Positions 15,674 to 23,015 of a stretch of DNA of 25,394 nucleotides are shown here, in pieces. Positions within the stretch are counted from its first letter, which is position 1; every line of letters starts with the position of its first letter. Both the position numbers and the translations under genes were made by a program. Source of the DNA: Negativibacillus sp. (GTDB taxonomy: Bacteria > Bacillota > Clostridia > Oscillospirales > Ruminococcaceae); assembly GCA_020024325.1 (NCBI GenBank), contig JAHHTY010000031.1, forward strand, positions 1 through 25,394. The letters are read 5' to 3'. The notes beneath the pieces are model-generated. The model ran no database searches and was not told the origin of the DNA. It worked only from the letters and a program-made list of their open reading frames with translations.

Positions 15674-17416
15674 GTGAAAAGGACAAATCAAAAGCAAGGT
15701 TTTGTGCAAGGTGCAATGATTTTGATGATAGGAACAATGACAGTAAAGGTTGTCAGTATGCTGTTTAAAATTCCGGTCAGCAATATGTTGGGGGGAACGG
15801 GATACTCTTATTTTACCAATGCTTATGAAATATTTAATTTAATATCAACGATTGCAACAGCGGGTTTCCCGGTTGCAATCTCGAAAATGGTTTCGGAAAA
15901 CTGTGTAGTTGGAAAATATAGAGATAATCGAAAAATATTTCGTATTTCAAGAATGTTTTTCCTCTTAACAGGTCTTGCGTGTATGAGTGTAATGATGCTG
16001 GGAGCCGGAATGTTTGCACGGATGATTCCGAATCCGGGGGCAAAGCTGTCCATCATCTGTCTAGCGCCTGCTGTGTTGACTTGTTGTCTGATGTCTGCTT
16101 ACCGTGGATATTATCAAGGAATGCAAAATATGTACCCAACTTCGATTTCTCAGATTATCGAAGCAGTTACAAAAATGATTTTCGGTCTGGGGCTTAGCTG
16201 GGTAGTACTGTATGCAACACGCAAAGAATATGCAGCCCTCGGTACAGTGCTTGGTCATGTTTATTCTACCGCAGAACAAGCGCAGGCAGTAATGGCACAG
16301 CTTGCCAGTGCAGCCGCAGTCCTTGGTGTAAGTATTTCCACAGCCGCAGGGCTTATATATTTGATTCTGCGTTGGAGAAAGCTGGGAGATGGGGTCAAAG
16401 AGGAAGCCGTGATGTATGCTCCTAAACCACAAAGCAGCAAAACACTCCTCAAAAGTGTTATCATGATTGGAATACCGGTTTGTATGGGTTCTTTGGCAAT
16501 CAATCTTTCCGGGGTCATTGATTTAATGACAGTAACCGGAAGGCTTGCCGATGTAATGAATACTGCTCCACAAACGCTGCTTGCAAGCTATGCGGGGCAC
16601 ATCCCTCAAGCAGAGATATTAAACAATAGTGTACACAATTACCTCTATGGGGCTTACAGCGGCAAAGCAGGCGTCATTGCAAATCTGGTTCCGGCTTTGA
16701 CCACAGGATTGGCAGTCAGTGCTTTACCGGCAGTAGCGGAAAGCTTTGCAAAGGGGAACCGCCTGCGTACACAAAAGAGTGTGGGAATGGTGCTTAGAAT
16801 TACAGCAATCGTTTGTATTCCGGCAGGGCTTGGAATCAGTGCATTACCCAAAGAGGTTTGTCAGTTGTTTTTTGGATACAGCAATGAGGTGGCAGTAGGA
16901 GCTCCGCTATTAAGGGTGTTGGGACTGGCTTCCATTTTTATCGCCATGACAGGGACAATAAACAGTTTGCTTCAGGCCGTTGGCAGAGTTTCGCTTCCGG
17001 TAAAATTGATTTTGATTGGAAGTGCTATTAAACTTACAATGAACTATATTTTGGTGGGAATTCCGTCCTTTAATATTCAGGCGGCACCCTGGTCAACACT
17101 TGTTTGTTATTTGGTGATTACAGTGTTAAGCTTGTATGCTTTGTATCGTTCAATAGGAAGTGTTGGGCTGTTCGGAATTTTTATGAAACCTTTGCTGGCA
17201 GGTTTGCTGTGTGCAGAAGGAGCAAAGCTTACTCAAAACCTGTTAATACAGTTTATTCCTTCTCGCTTTACTGTGCTCATTTCGGTGACGGTGGGTGCAA
17301 TTATTTATCTTTTGGGGCTGCTGATGTTAAAAGCAATCAAAAAAGAAGACATAATGATGCTTCCAAAAGGTGAAAAAATGGCAAAGCTACTTGAAAAGTA
17401 CTCGTTTTTAGGGTAA
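15674..17416 (+). CDS. SpoVB/YabM-like polysaccharide or lipid flippase (MOP superfamily)
   Basis: Predicted 580-residue membrane protein with about 14 hydrophobic helices, of the polysaccharide transporter family within the MOP flippase superfamily (SpoVB, YabM, YtgP/MurJ relatives). The N-terminal FVQGAMILMIGTMTVKVVSMLFKIP with GGTGYSYFTNAYEIFN and AISKMVSE is typical. These proteins move lipid-linked cell-wall or polysaccharide precursors across the membrane. Position just before mazG, HU and the YabO homologue mirrors Bacillus yabM-yabN-yabO, so a YabM/SpoVB orthologue is the best guess; a general lipid II flippase cannot be excluded. Start is uncertain: GTG at 15674 is 13 nt from GGGAG, GTG at 15662 only 1 nt from it. 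Confidence 0.9.
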   Translation: MKRTNQKQGFVQGAMILMIGTMTVKVVSMLFKIPVSNMLGGTGYSYFTNAYEIFNLISTIATAGFPVAISKMVSENCVVGKYRDNRKIFRISRMFFLLTGLACMSVMMLGAGMFARMIPNPGAKLSIICLAPAVLTCCLMSAYRGYYQGMQNMYPTSISQIIEAVTKMIFGLGLSWVVLYATRKEYAALGTVLGHVYSTAEQAQAVMAQLASAAAVLGVSISTAAGLIYLILRWRKLGDGVKEEAVMYAPKPQSSKTLLKSVIMIGIPVCMGSLAINLSGVIDLMTVTGRLADVMNTAPQTLLASYAGHIPQAEILNNSVHNYLYGAYSGKAGVIANLVPALTTGLAVSALPAVAESFAKGNRLRTQKSVGMVLRITAIVCIPAGLGISALPKEVCQLFFGYSNEVAVGAPLLRVLGLASIFIAMTGTINSLLQAVGRVSLPVKLILIGSAIKLTMNYILVGIPSFNIQAAPWSTLVCYLVITVLSLYALYRSIGSVGLFGIFMKPLLAGLLCAEGAKLTQNLLIQFIPSRFTVLISVTVGAIIYLLGLLMLKAIKKEDIMMLPKGEKMAKLLEKYSFLG

Positions 17417-17482
17417 TATATATAAGTCGCCAAACAGCAATAAACATATAAAACAGATTCTTTAGCATAGGAGTGTGGTATC

Positions 17483-18280
17483 GTGGGCGTGTCTTATGAG
17501 AAAAAAGAAAAATATGACATCAACGATTTATTGGAGATCATGCAGATCCTTCGCAGTGAAGAGGGATGCCCATGGGATAAGGAGCAGACGCACACCTCCA
17601 TGAGAAAAGATATGATTGAGGAAGCATACGAGGTATGCGAGGCAATCGACATGAATGACCGAGATCTGCTCAAAGAGGAGCTGGGAGATGTTCTTCTTCA
17701 GGTAGTGCATCATTCCAGAATCGAAGAAGAACAGGGGAATTTTAATTTCCAGGATGTATGTGACGGTATCTGCAAGAAACTGATTATTCGTCATCCACAC
17801 GTTTTTGGTGATACACAGGTTGAAAATACCGATGAAGTTCTCAGTAATTGGGAACAGATTAAGCAGCAAACAAAAGGTCAAACCAGCAGCACACAAACCC
17901 TGCGCAGTGTTCCCAAAACTTTTCCGGCTTTGATGCGTGCCCAAAAAGTACAAAAGCGTGCAGCAAAAACAGGATTCGACTATCCGGATTTATATTGGGC
18001 AATGGGCGATTTGGAAAGCGAATTGGATGAGCTTCAGTGTGCAATCGAGGATGAAAATCCGCAGCAGTGCTTTGAAGAACTGGGAGATGTACTGTTTTCC
18101 GCAGTGAATATGGCACGTTTTTTTAAGGTGGATGCAGAAGAAAGCCTGAATGCTTCGACCGAAAAATTTATTGCTCGTTTCCAAAAGGTAGAAGAGCTTG
18201 CAAAAGAAAAAGGAATTGAACTTAGCAGCGTTTCCATTCAGGAAATGGAACAGCTTTGGAAACAGGCAAAAGCCAAGTAA
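17483..18280 (+). CDS. mazG: Nucleoside triphosphate pyrophosphohydrolase MazG (YabN-like)
   Basis: Predicted 265-residue tandem MazG protein that hydrolyses NTPs, possibly noncanonical ones, to NMP and pyrophosphate. The first MazG domain carries EEAYE (residues 46-50) and EELGD (65-69), the metal-binding EExxE and ExxxD patterns; the second repeats them as ELDELQ and FEELGDVLF (about 178-205). WDKEQTHTSM and RHPHVFGD are strong family signatures. It lacks the N-terminal methylase-like domain of Bacillus YabN. GTG at 17483 is the start, with AGGAG 9 nt upstream. It lies between the SpoVB-like flippase and HU, in the yabM-N-O gene neighbourhood. Confidence 0.95.
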   Translation: MGVSYEKKEKYDINDLLEIMQILRSEEGCPWDKEQTHTSMRKDMIEEAYEVCEAIDMNDRDLLKEELGDVLLQVVHHSRIEEEQGNFNFQDVCDGICKKLIIRHPHVFGDTQVENTDEVLSNWEQIKQQTKGQTSSTQTLRSVPKTFPALMRAQKVQKRAAKTGFDYPDLYWAMGDLESELDELQCAIEDENPQQCFEELGDVLFSAVNMARFFKVDAEESLNASTEKFIARFQKVEELAKEKGIELSSVSIQEMEQLWKQAKAK

Positions 18281-18295
18281 TTAAAGGAGTTCGGT

Positions 18296-18328
18296 GTGAA
18301 TAAACAAGACCAACAACCTTTTAATTAA
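18296..18328 (+). CDS. Putative 10-codon micro-ORF between mazG and HU
   Basis: AAAGGAG at 18283-18289 precedes a GTG at 18296 by 6 nt, and ten codons (GTG-NKQDQQPFN) run to a TAA at 18326-18328. The ribosome binding site is as good as that of the real genes nearby, yet the peptide is tiny. It may be a leader peptide, a translation-coupling remnant, or chance. Confidence 0.3.
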   Translation: MNKQDQQPFN

Positions 18329-18407
18329 AGTCCGTTTGGACAGAAGATACGGGCATTTTGCTCGCTATCAAAAATAAAAAAGAACTCGAAAATGGAGGAT
18401 AACAAAT

Positions 18408-18683
18408 ATGACAAAAGCAGAACTGATTAGTGCTGTTGCACAGAAAACTGAACTTTCTAAAAAAGACAGCGAAAAAGCTGTTGTAGCTGTAATTGACGCA
18501 ATTTCCGAGGCTTTGGCTTCCGGCGAAAAAGTTTCTCTGGTTGGCTTTGGTACTTTTGAAGTAAAAGAGCGTGCAGGTAGAGAAGGTATCAACCCAAGAA
18601 CTCATGAAAAGATTGAGATTCCAGCTTCCAAACTGCCGGCATTTAAAGCAGGTAAAGCACTGAAAGAAATGGTGTCTAAATAA
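18408..18683 (+). CDS. hup: DNA-binding protein HU
   Basis: Predicted 91-residue HU, the usual length, a dimeric histone-like protein that bends and compacts DNA. The family pattern is complete: MTKAELISAVAQKTELSKKD, then GEKVSLVGFGTFEVKERAGR and the beta-arm GINPRTHEKIEIPASKLPAFKAGKAL in two adjoining parts, including the conserved NPRT and the arm-tip proline. GGAGG lies 9 nt before the ATG. In Clostridia HU is often found between mazG and the yabO-type S4 gene, as here. Confidence 0.97.
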   Translation: MTKAELISAVAQKTELSKKDSEKAVVAVIDAISEALASGEKVSLVGFGTFEVKERAGREGINPRTHEKIEIPASKLPAFKAGKALKEMVSK

Positions 18684-18784
18684 AACGTCTTTATCAAGAA
18701 AATATTTTAAGTCTTTGTGTTTTAAAATTTAAAAGTATTTTAGCACAGGCGAAATTATTTTATCAGTAAGACCTTTTATCATTT

Positions 18785-18812
18785 ACAGCTCCGGTTTTGC
18801 CGGGGCTGTTGT
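18785..18812 (+). terminator. Terminator-like hairpin after HU
   Basis: ACAGCTCCGG (18785-18794) pairs with CCGGGGCTGT (18800-18809) over 10 bp with one G-U pair around TTTTG; the T-tract is weak. A second, AT-only stem (AAAATATTTTAA near 18699 with TTAAAAGTATTTT near 18729, one bulge) lies closer to the HU stop. Either could terminate or stabilise the HU transcript. Confidence 0.55.
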
Positions 18813-18858
18813 TATATGAAAATATGATTTATAAAAGTTTCAGAAAAGGAGAATTTTT

Positions 18859-19101
18859 ATGCGTCTGGACAAATATTTAAAAATTACCCGACTGATCAAA
18901 CGCAGAACGGTTGCAAATGAAGCGTGCGACGGCGGAAGAATTATGGTTAACGGTAAGGTGGCAAGAGCTTCTTATGCTGTAAAAGAGGGCGACATGATTG
19001 AAATTCAGATGGGAAATCGCCCACTGAAAGTAGAAGTGTTGTCTGTTAGTGAATATGCAACCAAAGAAAGTGCAGCACAGATGTATCGAGTGGAGGAATA
19101 A
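18859..19101 (+). CDS. rqcP: S4-domain RNA-binding protein RqcP (YabO)
   Basis: Predicted 80-residue S4-domain protein of the RqcP/Hsp15 family. MRLDKYLKITRLIKRRTVANEACDGG in two parts, then IMVNGKVARASYAVKEGD, is the S4 fold. RqcP stabilises P-site tRNA on 50S subunits while RqcH adds alanine tails to stalled nascent chains in ribosome quality control. AAAGGAG lies 9 nt before the ATG. The neighbourhood (flippase, MazG, HU, S4) matches Bacillus yabM-yabN-yabO with HU inserted; yabP, yabQ and divIC do not follow, and the next unit is metK. Confidence 0.92.
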   Translation: MRLDKYLKITRLIKRRTVANEACDGGRIMVNGKVARASYAVKEGDMIEIQMGNRPLKVEVLSVSEYATKESAAQMYRVEE

Positions 19102-19176
19102 GACTCCAAAACTTCCGAAACTTGGGTTGAAAAAATTACGATATTTGTGATATTCGACAATGTTTTTGAAAAGTTG

Positions 19177-19205
19177 TTGACATAATTGCCGAAAGGGATT
19201 ATCAT
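19177..19205 (+). promoter_or_regulatory. Strong sigma-A promoter of the SAM riboswitch-metK unit
   Basis: Consensus TTGACA (19177-19182), exactly 17 bp, then TATCAT (19200-19205). Transcription should start near 19212, about 14 nt before the riboswitch P1 stem. Confidence 0.85.
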
Positions 19206-19225
19206 AGCAACATAAACTAAATCAG

Positions 19226-19364
19226 CCTTATCAAGAGTGACAGAGGGGACAGGCCCTGTGAAGTCCGGCAACCTGCAAAACGGCGGTTTTGTAAGGTGCC
19301 AAATCCTGCGGGTAAGCCGAGAGATGAGGAAGCAATGACTCGATCTCAAAGGTCGGGTCTTTTT
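19226..19364 (+). promoter_or_regulatory. SAM-I (S-box) riboswitch with transcription terminator
   Basis: The aptamer shows SAM-I conserved cores: CTTATCAAGAG, GAGGG, GGCCCTGTGAAGTCCGGCAA in order, then AAGGTGCCAAATCC. P1 is CCTTATC (19226-19232) pairing with GATGAGG (19323-19329). Downstream, GACTCGA (19337-19343) pairs with TCGGGTC (19353-19359) and is followed by TTTTT (19360-19364), an intrinsic terminator. GAGAT in the 3' side of P1 (19321-19325) can instead pair with ATCTC (19343-19347), the antiterminator. High SAM should stabilise P1, free the terminator and switch metK off. Confidence 0.95.
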
Positions 19365-19465
19365 ATATGCTCTATTTATAACAGATTACCTCGAAAAACT
19401 GTGTGCTGTTTGGTTTATTTGGAAAATAAATCATCTTGAAAAGATAAAGAAAGGAAAGAAGAGAA

Positions 19466-20644
19466 ATGGCAAAATATTTGTTTACTTCCGAATCAGTTAC
19501 AGAAGGACATCCTGATAAAATTTGTGACCAGATTTCCGATGCGGTTTTGGACGCAATTTTAGCACAAGATCCAAATGGTCGAGTTGCTTGTGAAACTACT
19601 GTTACCACCGGTATGGTAATGGTAATGGGTGAAATCAGCACACATTGTTATGTTGACATTCCAAAGATTGTTCGTGAAGTAATCCGTGAGATTGGATATG
19701 ACCGTGCAAAATATGGCTTTGACTGTGATACTTGCGGTATTATCACTTCTATTGATGAACAGTCCGGAGATATTGCAATGGGCGTTGATAAAGGTCTTGA
19801 AGCAAAAGAAGTCTCCAGTCAGGAAGAAGATAACGGTGCAGGCGACCAAGGCATGATGTTCGGCTATGCTTGCGATGATACCGAGGAATTGATGCCTATG
19901 CCAATTTCTTTAGCACACAAGCTTGCAAAACGCCTGGCAGAGGTTCGCAAAAACGGAACACTTCCATACCTGCGTCCGGATGGTAAAACACAGGTAACAA
20001 TCGAGTATGAAAACGACGCACCGGTTGCGGTAGAAACTATTGTTATTTCTAATCAGCATGCACCTGAAGTTGATATGGAGCAGATTCGTGCTGATATCAA
20101 AAAACACGTTATTGATGCAATCGTTCCAAAAGAACTGATCAACGACGAAACCAAAATTTATATCAACCCAACAGGTCGCTTTGTAATCGGTGGTCCTCAG
20201 GGCGACAGCGGTCTGACAGGCAGAAAAATTATCGTTGATACTTACGGCGGAATGGGTCGTCACGGCGGCGGTGCATTTTCCGGTAAAGACCCAACAAAGG
20301 TTGACCGTTCCGCAGCTTATGCAGCAAGATATGTTGCAAAAAATATTGTTGCTGCAAAACTGGCAAAACGCTGCGAAGTTCAGCTTGCTTATGCAATCGG
20401 TGTTGCGAAACCGGTTTCCATCAATGTAACAACCTTTGGTACCGGAGCAGTTGCTGACGAGGTTCTGGAAAAAGCAGTAGCAGAGGTATTTGACCTTCGT
20501 CCAACTCAGATTATCAAAACTCTCGACCTTCGCCGTCCAATCTATCGTCAGCTTGCAGCTTACGGTCATATGGGCAGAGAAGATCTCGGTGTAAATTGGG
20601 AAAAGACCGATAAAGTACAAGCTCTGCTTGAGGCTGTAAAATAG
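19466..20644 (+). CDS. metK: S-adenosylmethionine synthetase
   Basis: Predicted 392-residue methionine adenosyltransferase, the usual length; it makes S-adenosylmethionine from methionine and ATP as a cytoplasmic tetramer. Signatures: TSESVTEGHPDKICDQISD at the N-terminus (ATP-binding His), GAGDQGMMFGYA (active-site loop) and the P-loop-like GGGAFSGKDPTKVDRSAAYA. AAGGAAAGAAG lies a few nt before the ATG. It is controlled by the SAM-I riboswitch just upstream, a feedback arrangement well known in Firmicutes. Transcribed alone; its 3' end faces the ABC transporter gene. Confidence 0.98.
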   Translation: MAKYLFTSESVTEGHPDKICDQISDAVLDAILAQDPNGRVACETTVTTGMVMVMGEISTHCYVDIPKIVREVIREIGYDRAKYGFDCDTCGIITSIDEQSGDIAMGVDKGLEAKEVSSQEEDNGAGDQGMMFGYACDDTEELMPMPISLAHKLAKRLAEVRKNGTLPYLRPDGKTQVTIEYENDAPVAVETIVISNQHAPEVDMEQIRADIKKHVIDAIVPKELINDETKIYINPTGRFVIGGPQGDSGLTGRKIIVDTYGGMGRHGGGAFSGKDPTKVDRSAAYAARYVAKNIVAAKLAKRCEVQLAYAIGVAKPVSINVTTFGTGAVADEVLEKAVAEVFDLRPTQIIKTLDLRRPIYRQLAAYGHMGREDLGVNWEKTDKVQALLEAVK

Positions 20645-20662
20645 GATATTTACTTTCAAAAG

Positions 20663-20696
20663 AAAAAGGTATGACCAAAACGGTCATACCTTTTTT
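20663..20696. terminator. Bidirectional terminator between metK and the ABC gene
   Basis: AAAAAGGTATGACC (20663-20676) and GGTCATACCTTTTTT (20682-20696) form a 14-bp perfect stem with loop AAAAC. The A-run and T-run on each side allow use in both directions for the convergent genes. Confidence 0.85.
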
Positions 20697-20708
20697 GTTA
20701 AAACAAAT

Positions 20709-22271
20709 TTAATGAACAAAAGATGATTCGTTTATTTTTATATTGGCAAGGTCTTTAGGTAGTGTGTCATGAGAAATAATAAATGTGATTCTCTTATGGC
20801 GTTCCTGACGTAAACGTTCATAAATGGAATAGGCAGCCTCACGGTCGATGTTGCTGCATACTTCGTCGAGAATTAAAACATCCGGATTTGTGTTTAATAC
20901 TCTTGCCAGAGCAATTTTCTGTTTTTCTCCGGCAGACAGGTTTGCTCCGCCTTCCAAGATATTGCTGTCCATTGATTTAGTGGAAAAGATAGATTGCAGC
21001 AAAGGCTCCTGCATAAAGCTTCTTTCAGTTTCAGGGGTATGTTTTGTGTTTAAGAAAAGGTTATCTGCAAGAGTTCCGTGTACAATTGGTACATTTTGCG
21101 AAAGATATTCGATGCGGCTGCGAAGTTGATGGTTTTTAATTTTTTTAATCGGAATTCCGTTATAAGAAACCTGAGAAATCGGTCTGAATTTTAAAAGGGC
21201 TTTTGCAAAGGTGCTTTTTCCACAGCCGCTTTCTCCACATATTTGGACAATATCTCCTTTATCAAGATCAGCCTGTGCATGAAAAGGGATTTTTTTCCCA
21301 TTTATTATAAGTTCATCTACTTCTAGGTGGATCTGTGTGATTTCGGAAAGAGATTGATCTCCGTCTGGTTCCTTATGTGATAAAAGTTCTTGGTAAAAAT
21401 TTTGAGCGGTTTTAAATCCATTTTGATTTAGTTTTGCTCCGACAATTAAACTGACGTTTGAAAAATATAAAGGAAGAATGATAGAGGTGAGCATTAGGGT
21501 GTATGGCCCACTGTTTTTCATAAAAAAATTGTAGACAATGACCATCAAAATAAAATTTTGAACAACGTCATTTAAACCCACTAAAGCAGACGAAACGGAT
21601 TGGGCATATACATTGATTCGTGCCATGCTGAAATAAATTTTATCAACAGAAGAAGCGATTGTTTTTAATGTAGCGTTATGGTCAGCAGATTGTTTTATGT
21701 AATCCACTTGCTGTGAATAGGAAAGAATCTCCTGAAAACCCTCACCGGTGTTTTTTTGCAATTCTAAGGAACGCTTTGCAAGTTCTTTGTTCAGCAGACG
21801 ATAGCCCACATAATTGACAGGAACCATAATAAACAATAAAACAGCAAGCCAACGGTTAACTGATGCCGCTATTCCAAGGCACGCAATAATGATGATAATG
21901 CCGGACCAAATTTTGATATAATCCCCTGTCATGTAAAAGTAGATGTGATTAACCGAGGTAAAGATACGATCCAAGATATTGGAGGGACCCATTGACAAGA
22001 TAGAATCATAATCCATCTGGAAACTGCTTTCCAGCATGGAATAAAAGTTCTTTTTATTATATTCTCTGGCATAATGTTCACGAAAGATTGTCAGCAGGAT
22101 GCCCACAACTTTTGAAAATGTAATAACCAAAACAAGAAATAAAATTTTTTGAATCGAAAGAAACTGTTGACGTGTGTTCCAGAACTGAAGAAACAGTGAT
22201 GGAAGAAGTGCAGAAATTCCGGATAAGAGAATCATTATCAGCATTACTGTAAAAAATTTTTGATACTTCAT
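20709..22271 (-). CDS. ABC exporter, fused membrane and ATPase domains
   Basis: Predicted 520-residue half-transporter, short for type-1 ABC exporters (about 570-600). The N-terminal half has about six hydrophobic helices (near residues 5-25, 42-62, 122-137, 140-158, 235-252, 257-275). The ATPase domain has Walker A GESGCGKST (346-354), Q-loop LSQN, signature LSAGEKQKIALAR (445-457), Walker B VLILDEVCSNID (465-476) and H-loop IISHD (His501). The signature has A in place of the first G of LSGGQ and EK in place of the final GQ. The substrate is unknown; no precursor peptide or partner transporter is visible. GAGGTG lies 8 nt before the ATG. The stop lies 12 nt from the shared terminator with metK. 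It is 17 nt downstream of a MerR-like regulator and presumably co-transcribed with it. Confidence 0.92.
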   Translation of the reverse strand: MKYQKFFTVMLIMILLSGISALLPSLFLQFWNTRQQFLSIQKILFLVLVITFSKVVGILLTIFREHYAREYNKKNFYSMLESSFQMDYDSILSMGPSNILDRIFTSVNHIYFYMTGDYIKIWSGIIIIIACLGIAASVNRWLAVLLFIMVPVNYVGYRLLNKELAKRSLELQKNTGEGFQEILSYSQQVDYIKQSADHNATLKTIASSVDKIYFSMARINVYAQSVSSALVGLNDVVQNFILMVIVYNFFMKNSGPYTLMLTSIILPLYFSNVSLIVGAKLNQNGFKTAQNFYQELLSHKEPDGDQSLSEITQIHLEVDELIINGKKIPFHAQADLDKGDIVQICGESGCGKSTFAKALLKFRPISQVSYNGIPIKKIKNHQLRSRIEYLSQNVPIVHGTLADNLFLNTKHTPETERSFMQEPLLQSIFSTKSMDSNILEGGANLSAGEKQKIALARVLNTNPDVLILDEVCSNIDREAAYSIYERLRQERHKRITFIISHDTLPKDLANIKINESSFVH

Positions 22272-22288
22272 TTTTATTTCACCTCGGA

Positions 22289-22726
22289 TTATAAATGAGA
22301 ATAAAAGAGATTTACTAGCTTTAAAACATCTGTATCTTGTCCTTTGAGAATAATTCTAGGATAATTTTTTTGACATTCAAAAGAAAAGCAAAGTTGAGGG
22401 GAGTATTTTTCGGTATTGATTTCCTGACAAAAAATATCAAGAATTTTTTTAGGGTCGTCTTCTGGTAAATCCAGAATGATACACATTTGACGACTGTCTT
22501 TATCCTTTTTCATTATAAAGTCGGACACCAAAGAATTTTTTTTAACCTGAATACTGGGCCATACATTAGGGTCGTTAAGGAATTTGCTGACTTTATCAGA
22601 AGAAAATTGCCATTTTCCATCTAATTTTTCTCCTTGCAGCATACCTAGGCTAATATAATTTCGTATGGTTCGAGAGGTAAGACCTGTAAATTGACAAATA
22701 TCTTTAATTGTGTAATATCCGTTCAT
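22289..22726 (-). CDS. MerR-like helix-turn-helix protein with novel C-terminal half
   Basis: A 145-residue protein. Residues 1-52 form a MerR/excisionase-type winged helix: YTIKDICQFTGLTSRTIRN then YISLGMLQGEKLDGKWQFS. The C-terminal part (about 75-145, starting near RQMCIILDLPEDDPKKILD) looks like a small alpha/beta domain I cannot assign; there is no long dimerisation coiled coil as in classical MerR. AAGGAG lies 8 nt before the ATG at 22726. It is the first gene of a two-gene unit with the ABC exporter, so a local regulator is the likely role (inferred). A palindrome lies inside its promoter. Confidence 0.85.
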   Translation of the reverse strand: MNGYYTIKDICQFTGLTSRTIRNYISLGMLQGEKLDGKWQFSSDKVSKFLNDPNVWPSIQVKKNSLVSDFIMKKDKDSRQMCIILDLPEDDPKKILDIFCQEINTEKYSPQLCFSFECQKNYPRIILKGQDTDVLKLVNLFYSHL

Positions 22727-22765
22727 CAAAATTTCTCCTTATATCAAGTTATTTTGCTTATATTT

Positions 22766-22795
22766 ATTATAGCTCTAACAGAATTCACAATTCAA
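22766..22795 (-). promoter_or_regulatory. Predicted promoter and operator of the MerR-like/ABC operon
   Basis: On the minus strand, TTGAAT (22795-22790), 18 bp, then a perfect TATAAT (22771-22766). The spacer contains the palindrome GAATT-CAC-AATTC (22781-22793), well placed to bind a repressor or a MerR-type regulator. The 18-bp spacing is slightly long, as in MerR-controlled promoters, which often have 19. Confidence 0.55.
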
Positions 22796-22817
22796 TTTGA
22801 AATGAAACCACTTTTTC

Positions 22818-22869
22818 ATAGCAAAAGATGTCATTGCTATTATGCTCTAGAAAAATTAGCATGATAAGC
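22818..22869. repeat. Overlapping inverted repeats between divergent promoters
   Basis: ATAGCAA (22818-22824) and TTGCTAT (22834-22840) form a perfect 7-bp inverted repeat. The GCTATTATGCT that begins inside its right arm can pair with AGCATGATAAGC (22858-22869) over 11 bp with one wobble and one bulge. These lie outside both flanking promoters, so they look like operator sites rather than RNA hairpins. Confidence 0.4.
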
Positions 22870-22919
22870 TATTGTGTATTTTGTAGGAAAAGAGTTTTAG
22901 AATTTGTAATATCATTCAA

Positions 22920-22948
22920 TTGAAACAGAGGAAAGCTTATTATACAAT
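22920..22948 (+). promoter_or_regulatory. Predicted promoter of the serine hydrolase gene
   Basis: TTGAAA (22920-22925), 17 bp, TACAAT (22943-22948). About 60 nt of leader precede the start codon. Confidence 0.6.
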
Positions 22949-23015
22949 AGAATATACGTCATTTTCTTTATTTGAGAAAAACATTATGATAAAAGGATAG
23001 CAGGAGGGAAATTTG

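Noticed and set aside
19910..20659. Long minus-strand open frame opposite metK
   Set aside because: Cysteine- and phenylalanine-rich translation typical of an antisense shadow; metK is unmistakable on the other strand.
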